Shown here: one piece after another, positions 43,332 through 52,300 of the stretch | How the letters are laid out: the number at the start of each line of letters is the position of its first letter | How positions within the stretch are numbered: the first letter of the stretch is position 1 | Assembly (NCBI GenBank): GCA_963750255.1 | Contig: CAVVPZ010000001.1 | Location: 248,001-312,000, forward strand | DNA length: 64,000 bases | Source: DATLED01 sp963750255 | GTDB taxonomy: Bacteria > Actinomycetota > Acidimicrobiia > Acidimicrobiales > CADCTF01 | Direction of reading: 5' to 3' | Notes under the pieces: generated by a model | Seen by the model: only the letters and a program-made list of their open reading frames with translations | What the model was told of the DNA's origin: nothing | The model's database searches: none | Made by a program: the position numbers and the translations under genes

Positions 43332-45103
43332 GTCCCCGTCTCGCCGATCAACTCACCCTGGACCAACTCGGCGATCTCGCGGAGGGCGGCGAGTTGGGTG
43401 GCGTCGAACTGGCGTGGCCGGTGGTCGGCAACGCAGAACGAGCCCACCGCGCTCCCGTCGGGGAGGATGAGCGGCACGCCGGCATACGCCCGGACCCGGC
43501 CTGCTCCCGACACGGCCGGGTTGTCGGCGAACCGGTCGTCGAGCAACAGGTCGGGCACGTGGAAGACGTCACGACCGAGGATGGCGTGGGCGCACACCGA
43601 CTGGTCGCGGGGCGTCTCTTCGGTGTCGAGGCCCCACCGCGATTTGAACCACTGCCGGTCGCGATCGACCAAGGTGACCAGGGCGATGGGGACACCCAAC
43701 GCCTGGGCCGCCAACGCCGTGTAGCGGTCGAAGCGGGGCTCGGGATCCGTGTCGAGCAACCCGAGCGCGTAGAGCGAGGCAAGCCGGCGGTCCTCGTCCT
43801 CGGGGAGGGGTGCCGCCTGCCAGCGTCCTCCGCTGCGGATGACCGCGGCCCGCAGCCGGGTACGGAGATGGGCCACGGTGCAGGGCCAGACGACGAGGTC
43901 GGGGTTGAGTCCGGCCGTCGTCGCCCGCCGGGTGATCCCGAGGATGGTCACCGCCTCGGCCGCCGACGACCACCGCTGCACGGCAAGCGCGGACACTGCG
44001 CTGTCGACATCGACCATGGCGATCACCCGACGGCCGGCCACGGTCGACGGCAAGGGCGAGACGACAACTTCGAGGCGCTCTTCGGACACCGCCGATTGCA
44101 CCGCCGTCAACAGGTCAGGCTCGTCGAGGGCGAGGAGGACGGCGGCGTCCGACCCGTCGTCGCCGCCCATCAACGCCGACGGCCCCGAGACCATGGCGGG
44201 GCCGGGCTCCGAGGCCTGGCGCCGGCCGAGGTCGATGGTGACGCCCTCGGCGGCCGCATCGACCCGGCCGGGAAACCCGCGCCGGCGGGCGAGCGCACGC
44301 GCATCATCGACGAGTCGGTCGAGCGCGGCGTCGTCACGAGCCGGATCGTGATGGTGCAACACGAGGTGCCCCACGCCGGCCTCGAGGGCCACCTCGAGTG
44401 CGTATTCCATGGTGCTGTGGCCCCATCCCTCCTTGGCCCGGTACTCATCGCCCCGGTACTGGGCGTCGTGGATCAGGAGATCGGCGCCGGCAGCGAACTG
44501 GGCGTGGTCGAGATCGGCTCGGCTCGAGGCGAGGTCGCCTCCCGTCGCCAGCGCGCCGTCGTGCGGTTCGTGATCCGAGGCATAGACCACCGTTTCGCCG
44601 TCGGCCTCGAACCGATACGCAAGGGTCAGCGCGGGGTGGTTGAGGTAGCGGGTGACGACGGTGATGTCGCCGATGCGAAACGTTCCCTCGACGAGATCGT
44701 GGAAGTCGACCGATGCCGCGAACTGCTCGAGGGTGACCGGGAAGTAGGTGTATTCCATTTGCCCGGCCAAGGTGTCACCGAGCGAGCGGCCGAGCCCCTT
44801 GGGGCCGAAGATCGACCAGTGCCCCGAGCCGAACAACGGCGCGAAGAACGGCAGCCCTTGGATGTGGTCCCAGTGGGTATGGCCGATCACGATGGCCCCT
44901 GACGCCGCCTCGCCCTCGCCGGTGTCGCGGGCCTCTTGAACGAGCGCCTCGCCCAGCACCCTGGCCCCGGTGCCGGCGTCGACGACGATGACCGTGCCCG
45001 ACGCCGAGCGCACCTCGATGCACGACGTGTTGCCCCCGTAGCGCACGGTCGACGGACCCGGCGTCGGGATGGAACCACGAGTCCCCCAGAAGCGGACCTT
45101 CAT
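43328..45103 (-). CDS. MBL-fold hydrolase fused to a receiver-like segment and GAF domain
   Basis: 591 residues, intact. Residues 1-290: metallo-beta-lactamase fold with RFWGTRGSIPTPGPSTVRYGGNTSC, metal site GHTHWDHIQGL (H-x-H-x-D-H), DHEPHDG, LLIHDAQYRG and a late His in GHLVLHHHDP. Residues 310-420: a degenerate receiver-like segment (AAVLLALDEPDLLTAVQSAV ... VIAMVDVDS) lacking a convincing phospho-acceptor. Residues 430-591: GAF domain (VPIALVTLVDRDRQWFKSRWGLDTEETPRDQSVCAHAIL, YAGVPLILPDGSAVGSFCVAD). The MBL part resembles cyclic-nucleotide-phosphodiesterase-like proteins. GAF probably gates it. A similar MBL start lies at the window's end. Confidence 0.85.
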   Translation of the reverse strand: MKVRFWGTRGSIPTPGPSTVRYGGNTSCIEVRSASGTVIVVDAGTGARVLGEALVQEARDTGEGEAASGAIVIGHTHWDHIQGLPFFAPLFGSGHWSIFGPKGLGRSLGDTLAGQMEYTYFPVTLEQFAASVDFHDLVEGTFRIGDITVVTRYLNHPALTLAYRFEADGETVVYASDHEPHDGALATGGDLASSRADLDHAQFAAGADLLIHDAQYRGDEYRAKEGWGHSTMEYALEVALEAGVGHLVLHHHDPARDDAALDRLVDDARALARRRGFPGRVDAAAEGVTIDLGRRQASEPGPAMVSGPSALMGGDDGSDAAVLLALDEPDLLTAVQSAVSEERLEVVVSPLPSTVAGRRVIAMVDVDSAVSALAVQRWSSAAEAVTILGITRRATTAGLNPDLVVWPCTVAHLRTRLRAAVIRSGGRWQAAPLPEDEDRRLASLYALGLLDTDPEPRFDRYTALAAQALGVPIALVTLVDRDRQWFKSRWGLDTEETPRDQSVCAHAILGRDVFHVPDLLLDDRFADNPAVSGAGRVRAYAGVPLILPDGSAVGSFCVADHRPRQFDATQLAALREIAELVQGELIGETGT

Positions 45104-45148
45104 CCCCCGCAGCCTGCCACTCCGGGACCACGCGGGACCACGCCCGCG

Positions 45149-45574
45149 CTATCCCATCTGGTGGATGTGCTCCGGTCGGATGCGTATGAGCACCCGCACC
45201 TCATCTCGCCCGCCGTACCAGGGGTAGTCCCGCCCCGTGTAGCGCTGGGCCAACGCCTCGATGTGGTCGCTGGCCCCCTCGGTGGTGACGTCGACGACCA
45301 CGCCCCGCACCGAGGTGTATCGGCTCGGCTTTTCAGGGTCGGCCAACGCCACCGCCACCCTCGGGTCGCGCCGGATGTTGCGGACCTTCTGGTGGGTGTC
45401 GACGGAGTTGATCAGGATGTCGCGGCCATCGGTGTCGACCCACGTCAGGGTGACCTGCGGCGACCCGTCCGGCATGGTGGTGGACAGAAAGCAACTGGCC
45501 TTGCGGCCCATGAGCTCGACGACATCTTCCGGGAGATCCACCGCGTACTTGTGCTCGACGGCCCCGGACGGCAA
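45149..45574 (-). CDS. Split-barrel PPOX-class (probable F420-dependent) oxidoreductase
   Basis: About 141 residues. Typical strands LPEDVVELMGRKASCFLSTTMPDGSPQVTLTWVDTDGRDILINSV are followed by the basic cofactor-phosphate contact THQKVRNIRRDPRVAVALADPEKPSRYTSVRGVVVDVTTEGASDHIEALAQRYTGRDYPWYGG. This fits the F420-binding subfamily of actinobacteria. The start is uncertain: TTG 45572-45574 or GTG 45539-45541, neither with a clear ribosome site. It lies 10 bp after the alpha/beta hydrolase gene, in the same direction. Confidence 0.8.
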   Translation of the reverse strand: MPSGAVEHKYAVDLPEDVVELMGRKASCFLSTTMPDGSPQVTLTWVDTDGRDILINSVDTHQKVRNIRRDPRVAVALADPEKPSRYTSVRGVVVDVTTEGASDHIEALAQRYTGRDYPWYGGRDEVRVLIRIRPEHIHQMG

Positions 45575-45584
45575 ACGCTGGAGC

Positions 45585-46415
45585 TCAGGACTCGTCGTTG
45601 GAGTCGATGAAGCGCACGACCGCCCGGCTGTATTCGGGCGGGATGGTGGCGGCGACGATGGCAGTGAGGTGCGACTTGCCCGGCAGCACGACGCTGGTGA
45701 AGTCGCGCAGTTCACGCCAGAGACGGTGGGTCTTGGCGTAGGGACGGTCGTATTCGCCGTTGATGGCGAGCACGGGGATGTCGACCTTGCGCAGATCGAG
45801 TTGCACCTCGGCCGGCGCCCCCTGCGCCGGTCCAGCCGCGGTCGCGGCGGCGGGCGGCGTGCGCGGCGCGGCGGGCTTGGCCGCGGCGGCTTCGGCCTGC
45901 TCGCGGGTCATGCCGTTGTTCATCGCCGCCGAGATTCGCAGGTTGCGACTGGCCTCGGCCTCTTCGGGGTCGGTTCCCTCCGGGTCGGCGGGCACGAGCG
46001 CGGCGAACTCGTCGTCGACCTCGCGCACGCCCGATCCCCCGAATCCGGCCGTGATGATCCGCTCGGGGATCAATCCCAACAGCCGAGCGGTGATCATGCC
46101 GCCCATCGAGTAGCCGTGGACGTGGGCCCGCTCGATGCCGAGGTGGTTCATCAACTCGATCACGTCCTTGGCCCGACCGGGACCGCCCGGCGTGGGCTTG
46201 TCGCTCTTGCCGTGGTTGCGGCAGTCGAGCGCCACGACCCGGTGACGGTCTGACAGCGCGGCGGCGACACCGTTGGCGTACCAGTTGCCCTCGGCGCTCC
46301 CGGTGTACCCGTGGATCAGCACGACCCACGACCCCTCGGTCCCCGAGGTGACGTAGTGGATCTTCACCTCGTCGCTGGTCGTGAAGTACCCGTGCTGACG
46401 ATCATCATTCGGCAT
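45585..46415 (-). CDS. Alpha/beta-hydrolase
   Basis: 276 residues, intact. Core strands VVLIHGYTGSAEGNWY (oxyanion region) and RVVALDCRNHGKSDKP, the nucleophile elbow HGYSMGGMI (Ser about 104), acid region VLAINGEYDRPYA and His in PGKSHLTAI. The cap region contains an unusual Ala/Pro-rich insertion of about 30 residues (AAAAKPAAPRTPPAAATA). The substrate is unknown; esterase or dehalogenase-like relatives are possible. No signal peptide. Its upstream region, divergent from mscL, contains the A2 hairpin. Confidence 0.85.
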   Translation of the reverse strand: MPNDDRQHGYFTTSDEVKIHYVTSGTEGSWVVLIHGYTGSAEGNWYANGVAAALSDRHRVVALDCRNHGKSDKPTPGGPGRAKDVIELMNHLGIERAHVHGYSMGGMITARLLGLIPERIITAGFGGSGVREVDDEFAALVPADPEGTDPEEAEASRNLRISAAMNNGMTREQAEAAAAKPAAPRTPPAAATAAGPAQGAPAEVQLDLRKVDIPVLAINGEYDRPYAKTHRLWRELRDFTSVVLPGKSHLTAIVAATIPPEYSRAVVRFIDSNDES

Positions 46416-46463
46416 ACCCGCCAGGCTAGTTCGGTCACCGAACTATCCGCCCCCCCCACCCCG

Positions 46464-46520
46464 GCTTTCCGGCAGAAGATGTCGCCCTGCCGCACGTTCG
46501 TGCCGGAAAGCGGCGGGGGG
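46464..46520. repeat. Dispersed 57-nt hairpin repeat, copy A2
   Basis: Core GCTTTCCGGCAGAAGATGTC to CGGAAAGCGGCGGGGGG. It is 53/57 identical to A3 (46999-47055). The outer stem GCTTTCCGGCA/TGCCGGAAAGC is perfect, and the inner pair CGGCAG/CTGCCG is kept. It lies between divergent genes, so simple termination cannot explain it. Confidence 0.8.
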
Positions 46521-46582
46521 CCGATGGATCTACTGTCGGCCGGCCGGGGTCGCCGGCGGATTCGTGCGACGGGAGACTCGCC

Positions 46583-46987
46583 GTGATCAAGGACTTCAAG
46601 GCCTTCGTGCTGCGTGGCAACGTGGTCGACTTGGCCGTCGGTGTCGTCATCGGTGCCGCCTTCGGCAAGGTGGTCGACGCGCTGGTCAAGGACCTGCTGT
46701 CACCGCTCATCGCGCTCCCCGGCTCAGCGGATTTCTCGGCCCTGGAGTTCACCGTGCGGCACTCGACCTTTCACTACGGCTCGTTCATCAACGAATTGCT
46801 CTCGTTCCTGACCATCGCCGTCACGGTGTTCTTCTGCGTCGTGAAGCCGGTCAACCACTTGATGAAGAAGTCGGCCACGGAGATGGACGTGTTGTCGGTG
46901 ACCAAGGTGTGCCCCGAGTGCCTGAGCTCGATCCCGTCGAAGGCCCGCCGGTGCGCCTTCTGCACCGCCGTCATCGTCGCCGCCTGA
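46583..46987 (+). CDS. mscL: Large-conductance mechanosensitive channel MscL
   Basis: 134 residues. N-terminal KDFKAFVLRGNVVDLAVGVVIGAAFGKVVDALVKDLLSPL is TM1 with the pore-lining helix, and FLTIAVTVFFCVVKPVNHLMKK is TM2. It opens on hypo-osmotic stretch. The C-terminus differs from the classic helical bundle and ends in a zinc-ribbon-like CPECLSSIPSKARRCAFCTA. GTG start at 46583, with GGGAG 7 nt upstream. It is bracketed on both sides by copies A2 and A3 of the 57-nt repeat. Confidence 0.93.
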   Translation: MIKDFKAFVLRGNVVDLAVGVVIGAAFGKVVDALVKDLLSPLIALPGSADFSALEFTVRHSTFHYGSFINELLSFLTIAVTVFFCVVKPVNHLMKKSATEMDVLSVTKVCPECLSSIPSKARRCAFCTAVIVAA

Positions 46988-46998
46988 CGACGACCCCG

Positions 46999-47055
46999 GC
47001 TTTCCGGCAGAAGATGTCGTTCTGCCGCACGTGCGCGCCGGAAAGCGGCGGGGGG
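46999..47055. repeat. Dispersed 57-nt hairpin repeat, copy A3
   Basis: The outer stem GCTTTCCGGC (46999-47008) pairs with GCCGGAAAGC (47037-47046). The inner stem CGGCAGAA (47005-47012) pairs with TTCTGCCG (47020-47027). They share bases 47005-47008 and so are mutually exclusive. It lies between mscL and the next response regulator, 18 bp before its start. Confidence 0.8.
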
Positions 47056-47073
47056 CGGGGCTACGTTGCAGCC

Positions 47074-47742
47074 ATGGCCCTGCGCGTGGTGGTTGCCGAG
47101 GACCACGTGCTCGTCCGCGAGGGGCTCATCCGGCTCATCGACGCCCAGGACGACATGACCGTGGTCGGCGTGGCCGAGGACATCGACGGGCTGATGTCGC
47201 TGTGCGACTCGGAACGTCCCGACGTGGTGGTGACCGACATCCGGATGCCGCCGACGGGTACCGACGAAGGCATCCGGGCCGCCTCGCAACTCCGGGATCT
47301 CCTGCCCGACGCCGGCGTCGTGGTGCTGAGCCAGTTCGCCAGCCCCGCCTACGCGCTGACGTTGTTCGAGCGAGGCTCCGAGCGGCGGGCCTATCTGCTC
47401 AAGGAACGCCTGGCCGACGCCGGCGAGCTGGCCCGGGCCATTCGCGAGGTCGCCTCGGGCGGGTCGGTCGTCGACGCCAAGGTGGTCGATGAACTCGTGA
47501 CCCGTCGCGCGTCCAACGGCGCCGCCGACCTCGACCGGCTCACGCCCCGCGAGGGCGAGGTGCTGGCCTCGATGGCCCAGGGCCGCAGCAACGCCGCCAT
47601 CGCCGCCGAGCTCGTGCTCTCCGAGCGGGCGGTCGAGAAGCACAGCAACTCGATCTTCTCCAAGCTCGGCCTCACCGAGGAGCCCGACGTCAACCGGCGG
47701 GTCAAGGCGGTGCTGTTGTTCCTCGCCCAGCGGGGGGGCTAG
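47074..47742 (+). CDS. NarL/LuxR-family response regulator
   Basis: 222 residues, intact. The receiver has VVVAEDHVLVREG, phospho-acceptor VVVTDIRMPP (Asp about 54), VVLSQFASPAY and AYLLKERLAD with the conserved Lys. The C-terminal HTH reads LTPREGEVLASMAQGRSNAAIAAELVLSERAVEKHSNSIFSKLGL. No kinase is adjacent, so its partner is elsewhere. The receiver is clearly related to that of the receiver-cyclase fusion at 61033-62339. ATG 47074, just after the A3 hairpin. Confidence 0.9.
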   Translation: MALRVVVAEDHVLVREGLIRLIDAQDDMTVVGVAEDIDGLMSLCDSERPDVVVTDIRMPPTGTDEGIRAASQLRDLLPDAGVVVLSQFASPAYALTLFERGSERRAYLLKERLADAGELARAIREVASGGSVVDAKVVDELVTRRASNGAADLDRLTPREGEVLASMAQGRSNAAIAAELVLSERAVEKHSNSIFSKLGLTEEPDVNRRVKAVLLFLAQRGG

Positions 47743-47807
47743 CACCCCCCTCGGCCCACCGGCGAGCACCCTGGGCAGCGGGCCCGAACGAGGGTCACGA
47801 TGAAGCC

Positions 47808-48202
47808 ATGCCCGAAGTCGCTGTGTTACTGGTCGACGACCAGGCGCCCTTCCGCGACGCAGCGCGGGCCGTGTTGGACCGGGTCACGGGCTTCGAGCTG
47901 TCGCCGAGGCCGAATCGGGCGAGGAGGCGACGGCCCTCGTCCCGCAGGTGCGCCCCGACCTCGTGCTGATGGACATCAACATGGGCGGCATCAGCGGCAT
48001 CGAAGCGGCCCGCCTGATCACCGACGCCAATCCCGAGGTGATGGTCATCCTCGTGTCGACCTACCCGGTCGACGACCTGCCCGACGGGGTCCGCACATCC
48101 GGGGCGGCCGCCTACGTCCACAAGGAAGACCTCAGCGGTCGGGTCCTCCGCCGGCTGTGGGAACAAGGCGGCGACCCCGGCTTCCAGCGCTCGCCGGGCT
48201 GA
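47808..48202 (+). CDS. Stand-alone response-regulator receiver, one frameshift
   Basis: About 131 residues, receiver domain only. VAVLLVDDQAPFRDAARAVLDRV then, after a frame change near 47905, PDLVLMDINMGGISGIEAARLI with phospho-acceptor Asp, VILVSTYPVDDLPDGV and AAAYVHKEDLSGR (conserved Lys). No output domain. The short VHKED variant resembles single-domain NarL-type receivers that act as phosphate relays or protein-interaction switches. 66 bp after the LuxR regulator, so probably cotranscribed. Confidence 0.8.
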
Positions 48203-48304
48203 GCGCGGTGTAGCGTCCGATGCGACGCTCTGGCGGTCGTGGGGAGGCGTGGGGTGGCGGGAAACGGACGCGGGAGAGCGGGGACTGGAGGCCGTGTGGG
48301 ACCG

Positions 48305-48946
48305 GTGCCGAAGACGGTGGCGATCGCGATCGCGTCTCTGCTGCTCGTCGGTTCTGCGGGAGGGTTGCTGCTCACGCTCGACGGGGGTCGCGACCAGCCG
48401 GCGACAGGCCCGACGACGACGACCCGGCCGTTGTCGGCGACGGCGAAGGAACTCCTCACGCTTCTCGAACGGCGTGACGACGAGACGTACCACGGGAAAT
48501 ACGAGGGCAAGTCTCCCGAGGCCACCGTGACCCTTGAAACCTGGCAGGACCCGCCGCGAGTCCGTCAAGACAGCGTCGTGGCGCTCAAGTCGCAGACGGC
48601 CGAGACCCGGGTCCTGCTCCTGCCATCGGGCACCGTCCGGTGTACGCAGCTGCCCTCCGTTCCATGGACTTGCCGCCGCGACACGTCGACGGCAAGCCTC
48701 GACCCGCTTGCCGGTGTCCGAGCCAGGATCAGCGAAGGCGAGGTCACCGCTCGATTCACCTCGATCGCCGGCCGCGAAGTGCGGTGCTTCCGCTTCAGCG
48801 CCGACGGGGCGAGCACCGAACTCTGCCTGGACCCCAAACGCGGCATCCCCGTCACCGTCACCGGCGGCGGGTCGCGGCTCACCTTGGTCTCGCTCTCCGA
48901 CGAGGTCCCTGACGTCTTCGACCCGCCGGCGAATGTGGCGGCCTAG
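48305..48946 (+). CDS. Exported protein of unknown function
   Basis: 213 residues, not recognised. An N-terminal signal or anchor helix (TVAIAIASLLLVGSAGGLLLTLDGG) precedes a Thr-rich linker and a domain of about 150 residues rich in beta strands. Four cysteines in two close pairs (RCTQLPSVPWTC; VRCFRFS...ELCLD) suggest disulfides outside the cell. GTG 48305 is used; GTG 48254 is also in frame. It overlaps the cupredoxin gene by 14 bp, hinting at a shared periplasmic or surface role. Confidence 0.7.
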   Translation: MPKTVAIAIASLLLVGSAGGLLLTLDGGRDQPATGPTTTTRPLSATAKELLTLLERRDDETYHGKYEGKSPEATVTLETWQDPPRVRQDSVVALKSQTAETRVLLLPSGTVRCTQLPSVPWTCRRDTSTASLDPLAGVRARISEGEVTARFTSIAGREVRCFRFSADGASTELCLDPKRGIPVTVTGGGSRLTLVSLSDEVPDVFDPPANVAA

Positions 48947-49337
48947 AAGAAGCGCAGTGCTGGCTGCATCGGCCGCTGCGCTGCTCGCCGGTGGGATCAC
49001 CACGACGGTGGCCCTGGGGGACAGGTCGGACTCGGGGGCCCGGGCACGGGAACGGGCCGATCTTCTCGATGCCTTCGAAGCGAAGCCCGGTCCGCTGGTG
49101 GCCACCGACTTCCGCTTCCGCCCTGCTCGGGTGCTGGTTCTGCCCGGGGAGCGTCTCGAGTTCCGCAACGACGGGGAAACGGCCCACACGTTCAGCGCCG
49201 TCGACGGCCTCTTCTCGACGGGCGTCGTCCGGGCGGGGGCGACCGCATCAGAGACCTTCGACGGACCCCGCGAGATCGCCGTCCGCTGCGAGATCCATCC
49301 GACGATGCAGGCGGTGATCGTCGTCCCCGAAGGGTGA
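48933..49337 (+). CDS. Exported cupredoxin-domain protein 1
   Basis: 134 residues. Signal or anchor segment SAVLAASAAALLAGGITTTVAL, then a single cupredoxin domain: RVLVLPGERLEFRNDGETAHTFSA with the first His ligand, and VRCEIHPTMQAVIVV with the C-x2-H-x2-M type-1 copper set. The reduced form would act in electron transfer. ATG 48933 overlaps the previous gene. It is convergent with the giant gene, only 24 bp from its stop. A second cupredoxin gene (62471-62920) lies on the other side of that gene. Confidence 0.85.
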   Translation: MWRPRRSAVLAASAAALLAGGITTTVALGDRSDSGARARERADLLDAFEAKPGPLVATDFRFRPARVLVLPGERLEFRNDGETAHTFSAVDGLFSTGVVRAGATASETFDGPREIAVRCEIHPTMQAVIVVPEG

Positions 49338-49361
49338 CGATCACCGCCCTCGCGTCGCCGG

Positions 49362-52300
49362 CTACTTCTGGCGGGGACCTCCGGGTGCGCAGCTGATCTC
49401 CTGGAAGTGGCCCGGCGTCGTCGGGAACGCCTTGCCGCTGTTGCCCTTGTCGCCCGGGTAGACCAGGGCGAGTTCGCGGTACGCCGACGTGCCCGCCTGC
49501 GTCACCTCCGCCTGCGTGTCGCCGGCGCCCGAGCCGTACGCCATCGTGTGCAGGAACTCCTGCATCTTCGGGCTGTGGCTGCGGATGTCGTCGTCGTCGC
49601 CGTAGGAGGCGTTGCAGTGGGTGTACAGGTTGAACGCCCCGTTCCAGTCGATGAGCCGGTCGCCGTCGTCCGGTCCGTTCTTGCCGAGGTCGCCCTCCAT
49701 GACGTCACGGTCGAAGCCGCCGTAGATCCAGTCCTTGCCTTGGTGGTACTGGTCGTTGGTCGGATCAGCATCGTGGGTGTCGGTCATCTCGAACCAGATC
49801 TGCGGATCGCCGGCGAAGCCGTTGCTCGGGTCGGCGGTCCGAGGCAGGTAGTCGAGGATGTCGGCGGCGAGGACCTCGTCGGATTGCAGGCCGCCGTGGC
49901 CACCGAAGAGGTAGTCGACGTAGCGGTCCTGGAACGGATCGGTGTACCCGGCGAAGCCGTCGCGGTCCCGGGCGGTCGGGTCGGCCGGATCGGCCGGGTC
50001 GGTGGTGGGATCAGCACCCTTGCCGCCCCACATCACGTCGGCCCCGTCGTCGCCGAAGAGCCAGTCGCCCTGGGAGTCGCCGTTCATGATGTCGTCGCCG
50101 AAGGCGCCGTGCATGGAGTCGTGACCGGGGCCACCACGCATGCGGTCGGCGCCGCCGGTGTCGATACCCATCATCGGGTACGGCGCACCGTCACCATCGT
50201 TGGTGAGGCTCACTCGACGGTCGAGCTGGCCGGCGACGAGTCCGACGTAGGACATGAACGCCGGGCCCTTGGTGTCGATCGACACCTTCTTCGAGTTGTC
50301 CGCCAGCTTGGTGTCGATGATGCGGCCGCGGTCGCCGACCATGGCGTCCTCGCCATAGCCACCGAACATCACGTCGTCACCGAGTTCGCCGAGCATGTCG
50401 TCGTTCCCGTTGTTGCCGTGCATGGTGTCGTTGCCGTCCTGGCCCCACTGGTAGTCGTCACCGTCGTTGCCTTCGATGTAGTCACCACCAGCGGTGCCCG
50501 CCGGCCCGCCGACGTCGAAGCGTTCGACGGTGCGGACGATGGTCGTCGGGTTGTAGTTGACGTACCGTTTCCACTGGCCAGCGCCGTCGACGGGTCGCAG
50601 GATGCGGGCATTGTCGCCTGCCTCGAAGTCGGCGGCGGGTCCTCCGTAGATGGAGTCGACGCCGTCGAGACGGTTGCCGGCCACACTGCCGCCAATCAGG
50701 TCGTCCTGGTCGCCGTCGCCATAAATGGTGTCGTTGGCGTGGTTGCCTTCGATGTAGTCGTCGCCGGCGTTGCCGTGGAGCAGGTCGTTGCCGCCCTGGC
50801 CGAAGATGGTGTCGTCGTTGTCGTTGCCATAGGCGGTGTCGTCGCCGTGCACCCTCGAGTCGGCCGGCGCGCCGACCGTCTCGATGTCGAGCAGCAGGAA
50901 CGAACGCTCGATCACACCGTTGGCGGGGAGCGGCTTCCAGTCGCCCTCGGGCAGCGGGGTCAGAGGCCGGTCGACGATGGCGTTGTCGCCGAAGATCCAG
51001 TCACCGCCGTCGCCGTCCGTGGCCCCCTCCGACTCGTCGTACTCGCCCCGGAGTTGGTCGTGGCCGTCGAAGCGACCGCTGACCCCCTGAGCCGGGTCGA
51101 GGCGAAGGAGACCGGTGCCGCCGAGCAAGTCGTCTTGGCCGCGGCCGCCCCGGATGGTGTCCGAGCCGGCATTGCCCTCGACGTAGTCCTGCCCGTCGCC
51201 CGCCGGCGGAGCGGCAGCGTCACCGAGCATCTGGTCGTCGCCGCCCTGGCCGTGCATGACGTCGTCGTCGGCGTTGCCCTCCATGTTGTCGGCACCGCTG
51301 ACGCCGGCCGACCGGCGGCACGGCTGAGCGAGTCGATGTCCCGCAGGATGACCCGGTGGTGCTGGACGCCACCGTTGAAGGTGTTGGCCAGCCAGGCGCC
51401 GCCCGGGCTCGGACAGCACCCGCTCGATGATGGCGTTGTCGCCGGCCAGATGGTCGAAGCCGGGTCCACCGGCGATGATCGTCTCGCCGACGTCGAGCCG
51501 CCCGTCGGTGCCTTCGGCCGGATCGTCGTTGATCCGGCCGGTACCGCCGATGAGGTCGTCGTTGCCGAGACCGCCGAGGATCGAGTCGTTGGCCTCGTTG
51601 CCCTCCATGTAGTCGTCGCCACCGCCGCCGGCCATGTCGTCGGCGTCGCCCTGGCCGTACATGACGTCGTCGTTCGCTTCGCCGCGCATGACGTCGCCGC
51701 CATTGGTGGCGGGGTCGACGGCGTTGGCCGTCGTGGCGACGTCGTAGAGGTACAGCGAGCGCTTGACCGAGGCGTTGAACGTGTTGAGGTGCCACGCCTG
51801 TCCCGGCGCGCCGCGGAGCACCGTGGCGTTGTCGCCCATGATCACGTCGTAGTCGTCGCCGGCGCGATGCCACCAGCGCCGTCGCCGCCGAAGAGGTGGT
51901 CGACGTCGTCGAGGCGACCGTTCGATCGCCGTCGCCGGGTCGTCACTGGTGGTGCGCCCGGTGCCGCCGATGATGTCGTCCTGGCCACCCATGCCGTGGA
52001 TGGTGTCGACGCCGGCGTTGCCCTCGAGGTAGTCGTCTGAAGCACCGCCGTCGAGGTCGTCGTTGCCGCCCTGGCCGTACAGGATGTCGTAGCCGCCCTC
52101 GCCGAACAGGTCGTCGTCGTCGGACGTACCGGCTGCGGCCGGCGAGCCGACCATGCCGACGTCGTAGAGCTGGACCTGACGGCGCACCACGCCGACGATC
52201 GAGCGTGCCGGATCGAGGTCGTCACCGGCGAGTTGGGCCGCACCTGCGACCGGGCGACGGATGCTGCAGTTGTCACCGCAGCCCACGTCGTGACCGGCTC

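Noticed and set aside
47808..48202. A kinase partner for the two response regulators at 47-48 kb
   Set aside because: No histidine-kinase motifs were seen between 41 and 64 kb; the only kinase (38910-40184) overlaps its own regulator.
49407..52040. Very long open frame on the plus strand opposite the RTX gene (877 codons), and others opposite 3.6-4.9 kb, 5.2-7.0 kb and 31.4-33.7 kb
   Set aside because: High-GC genes leave long open frames on the other strand. These show Val/Asp or Arg-rich composition, no family motif and lie exactly antisense to well-supported genes.
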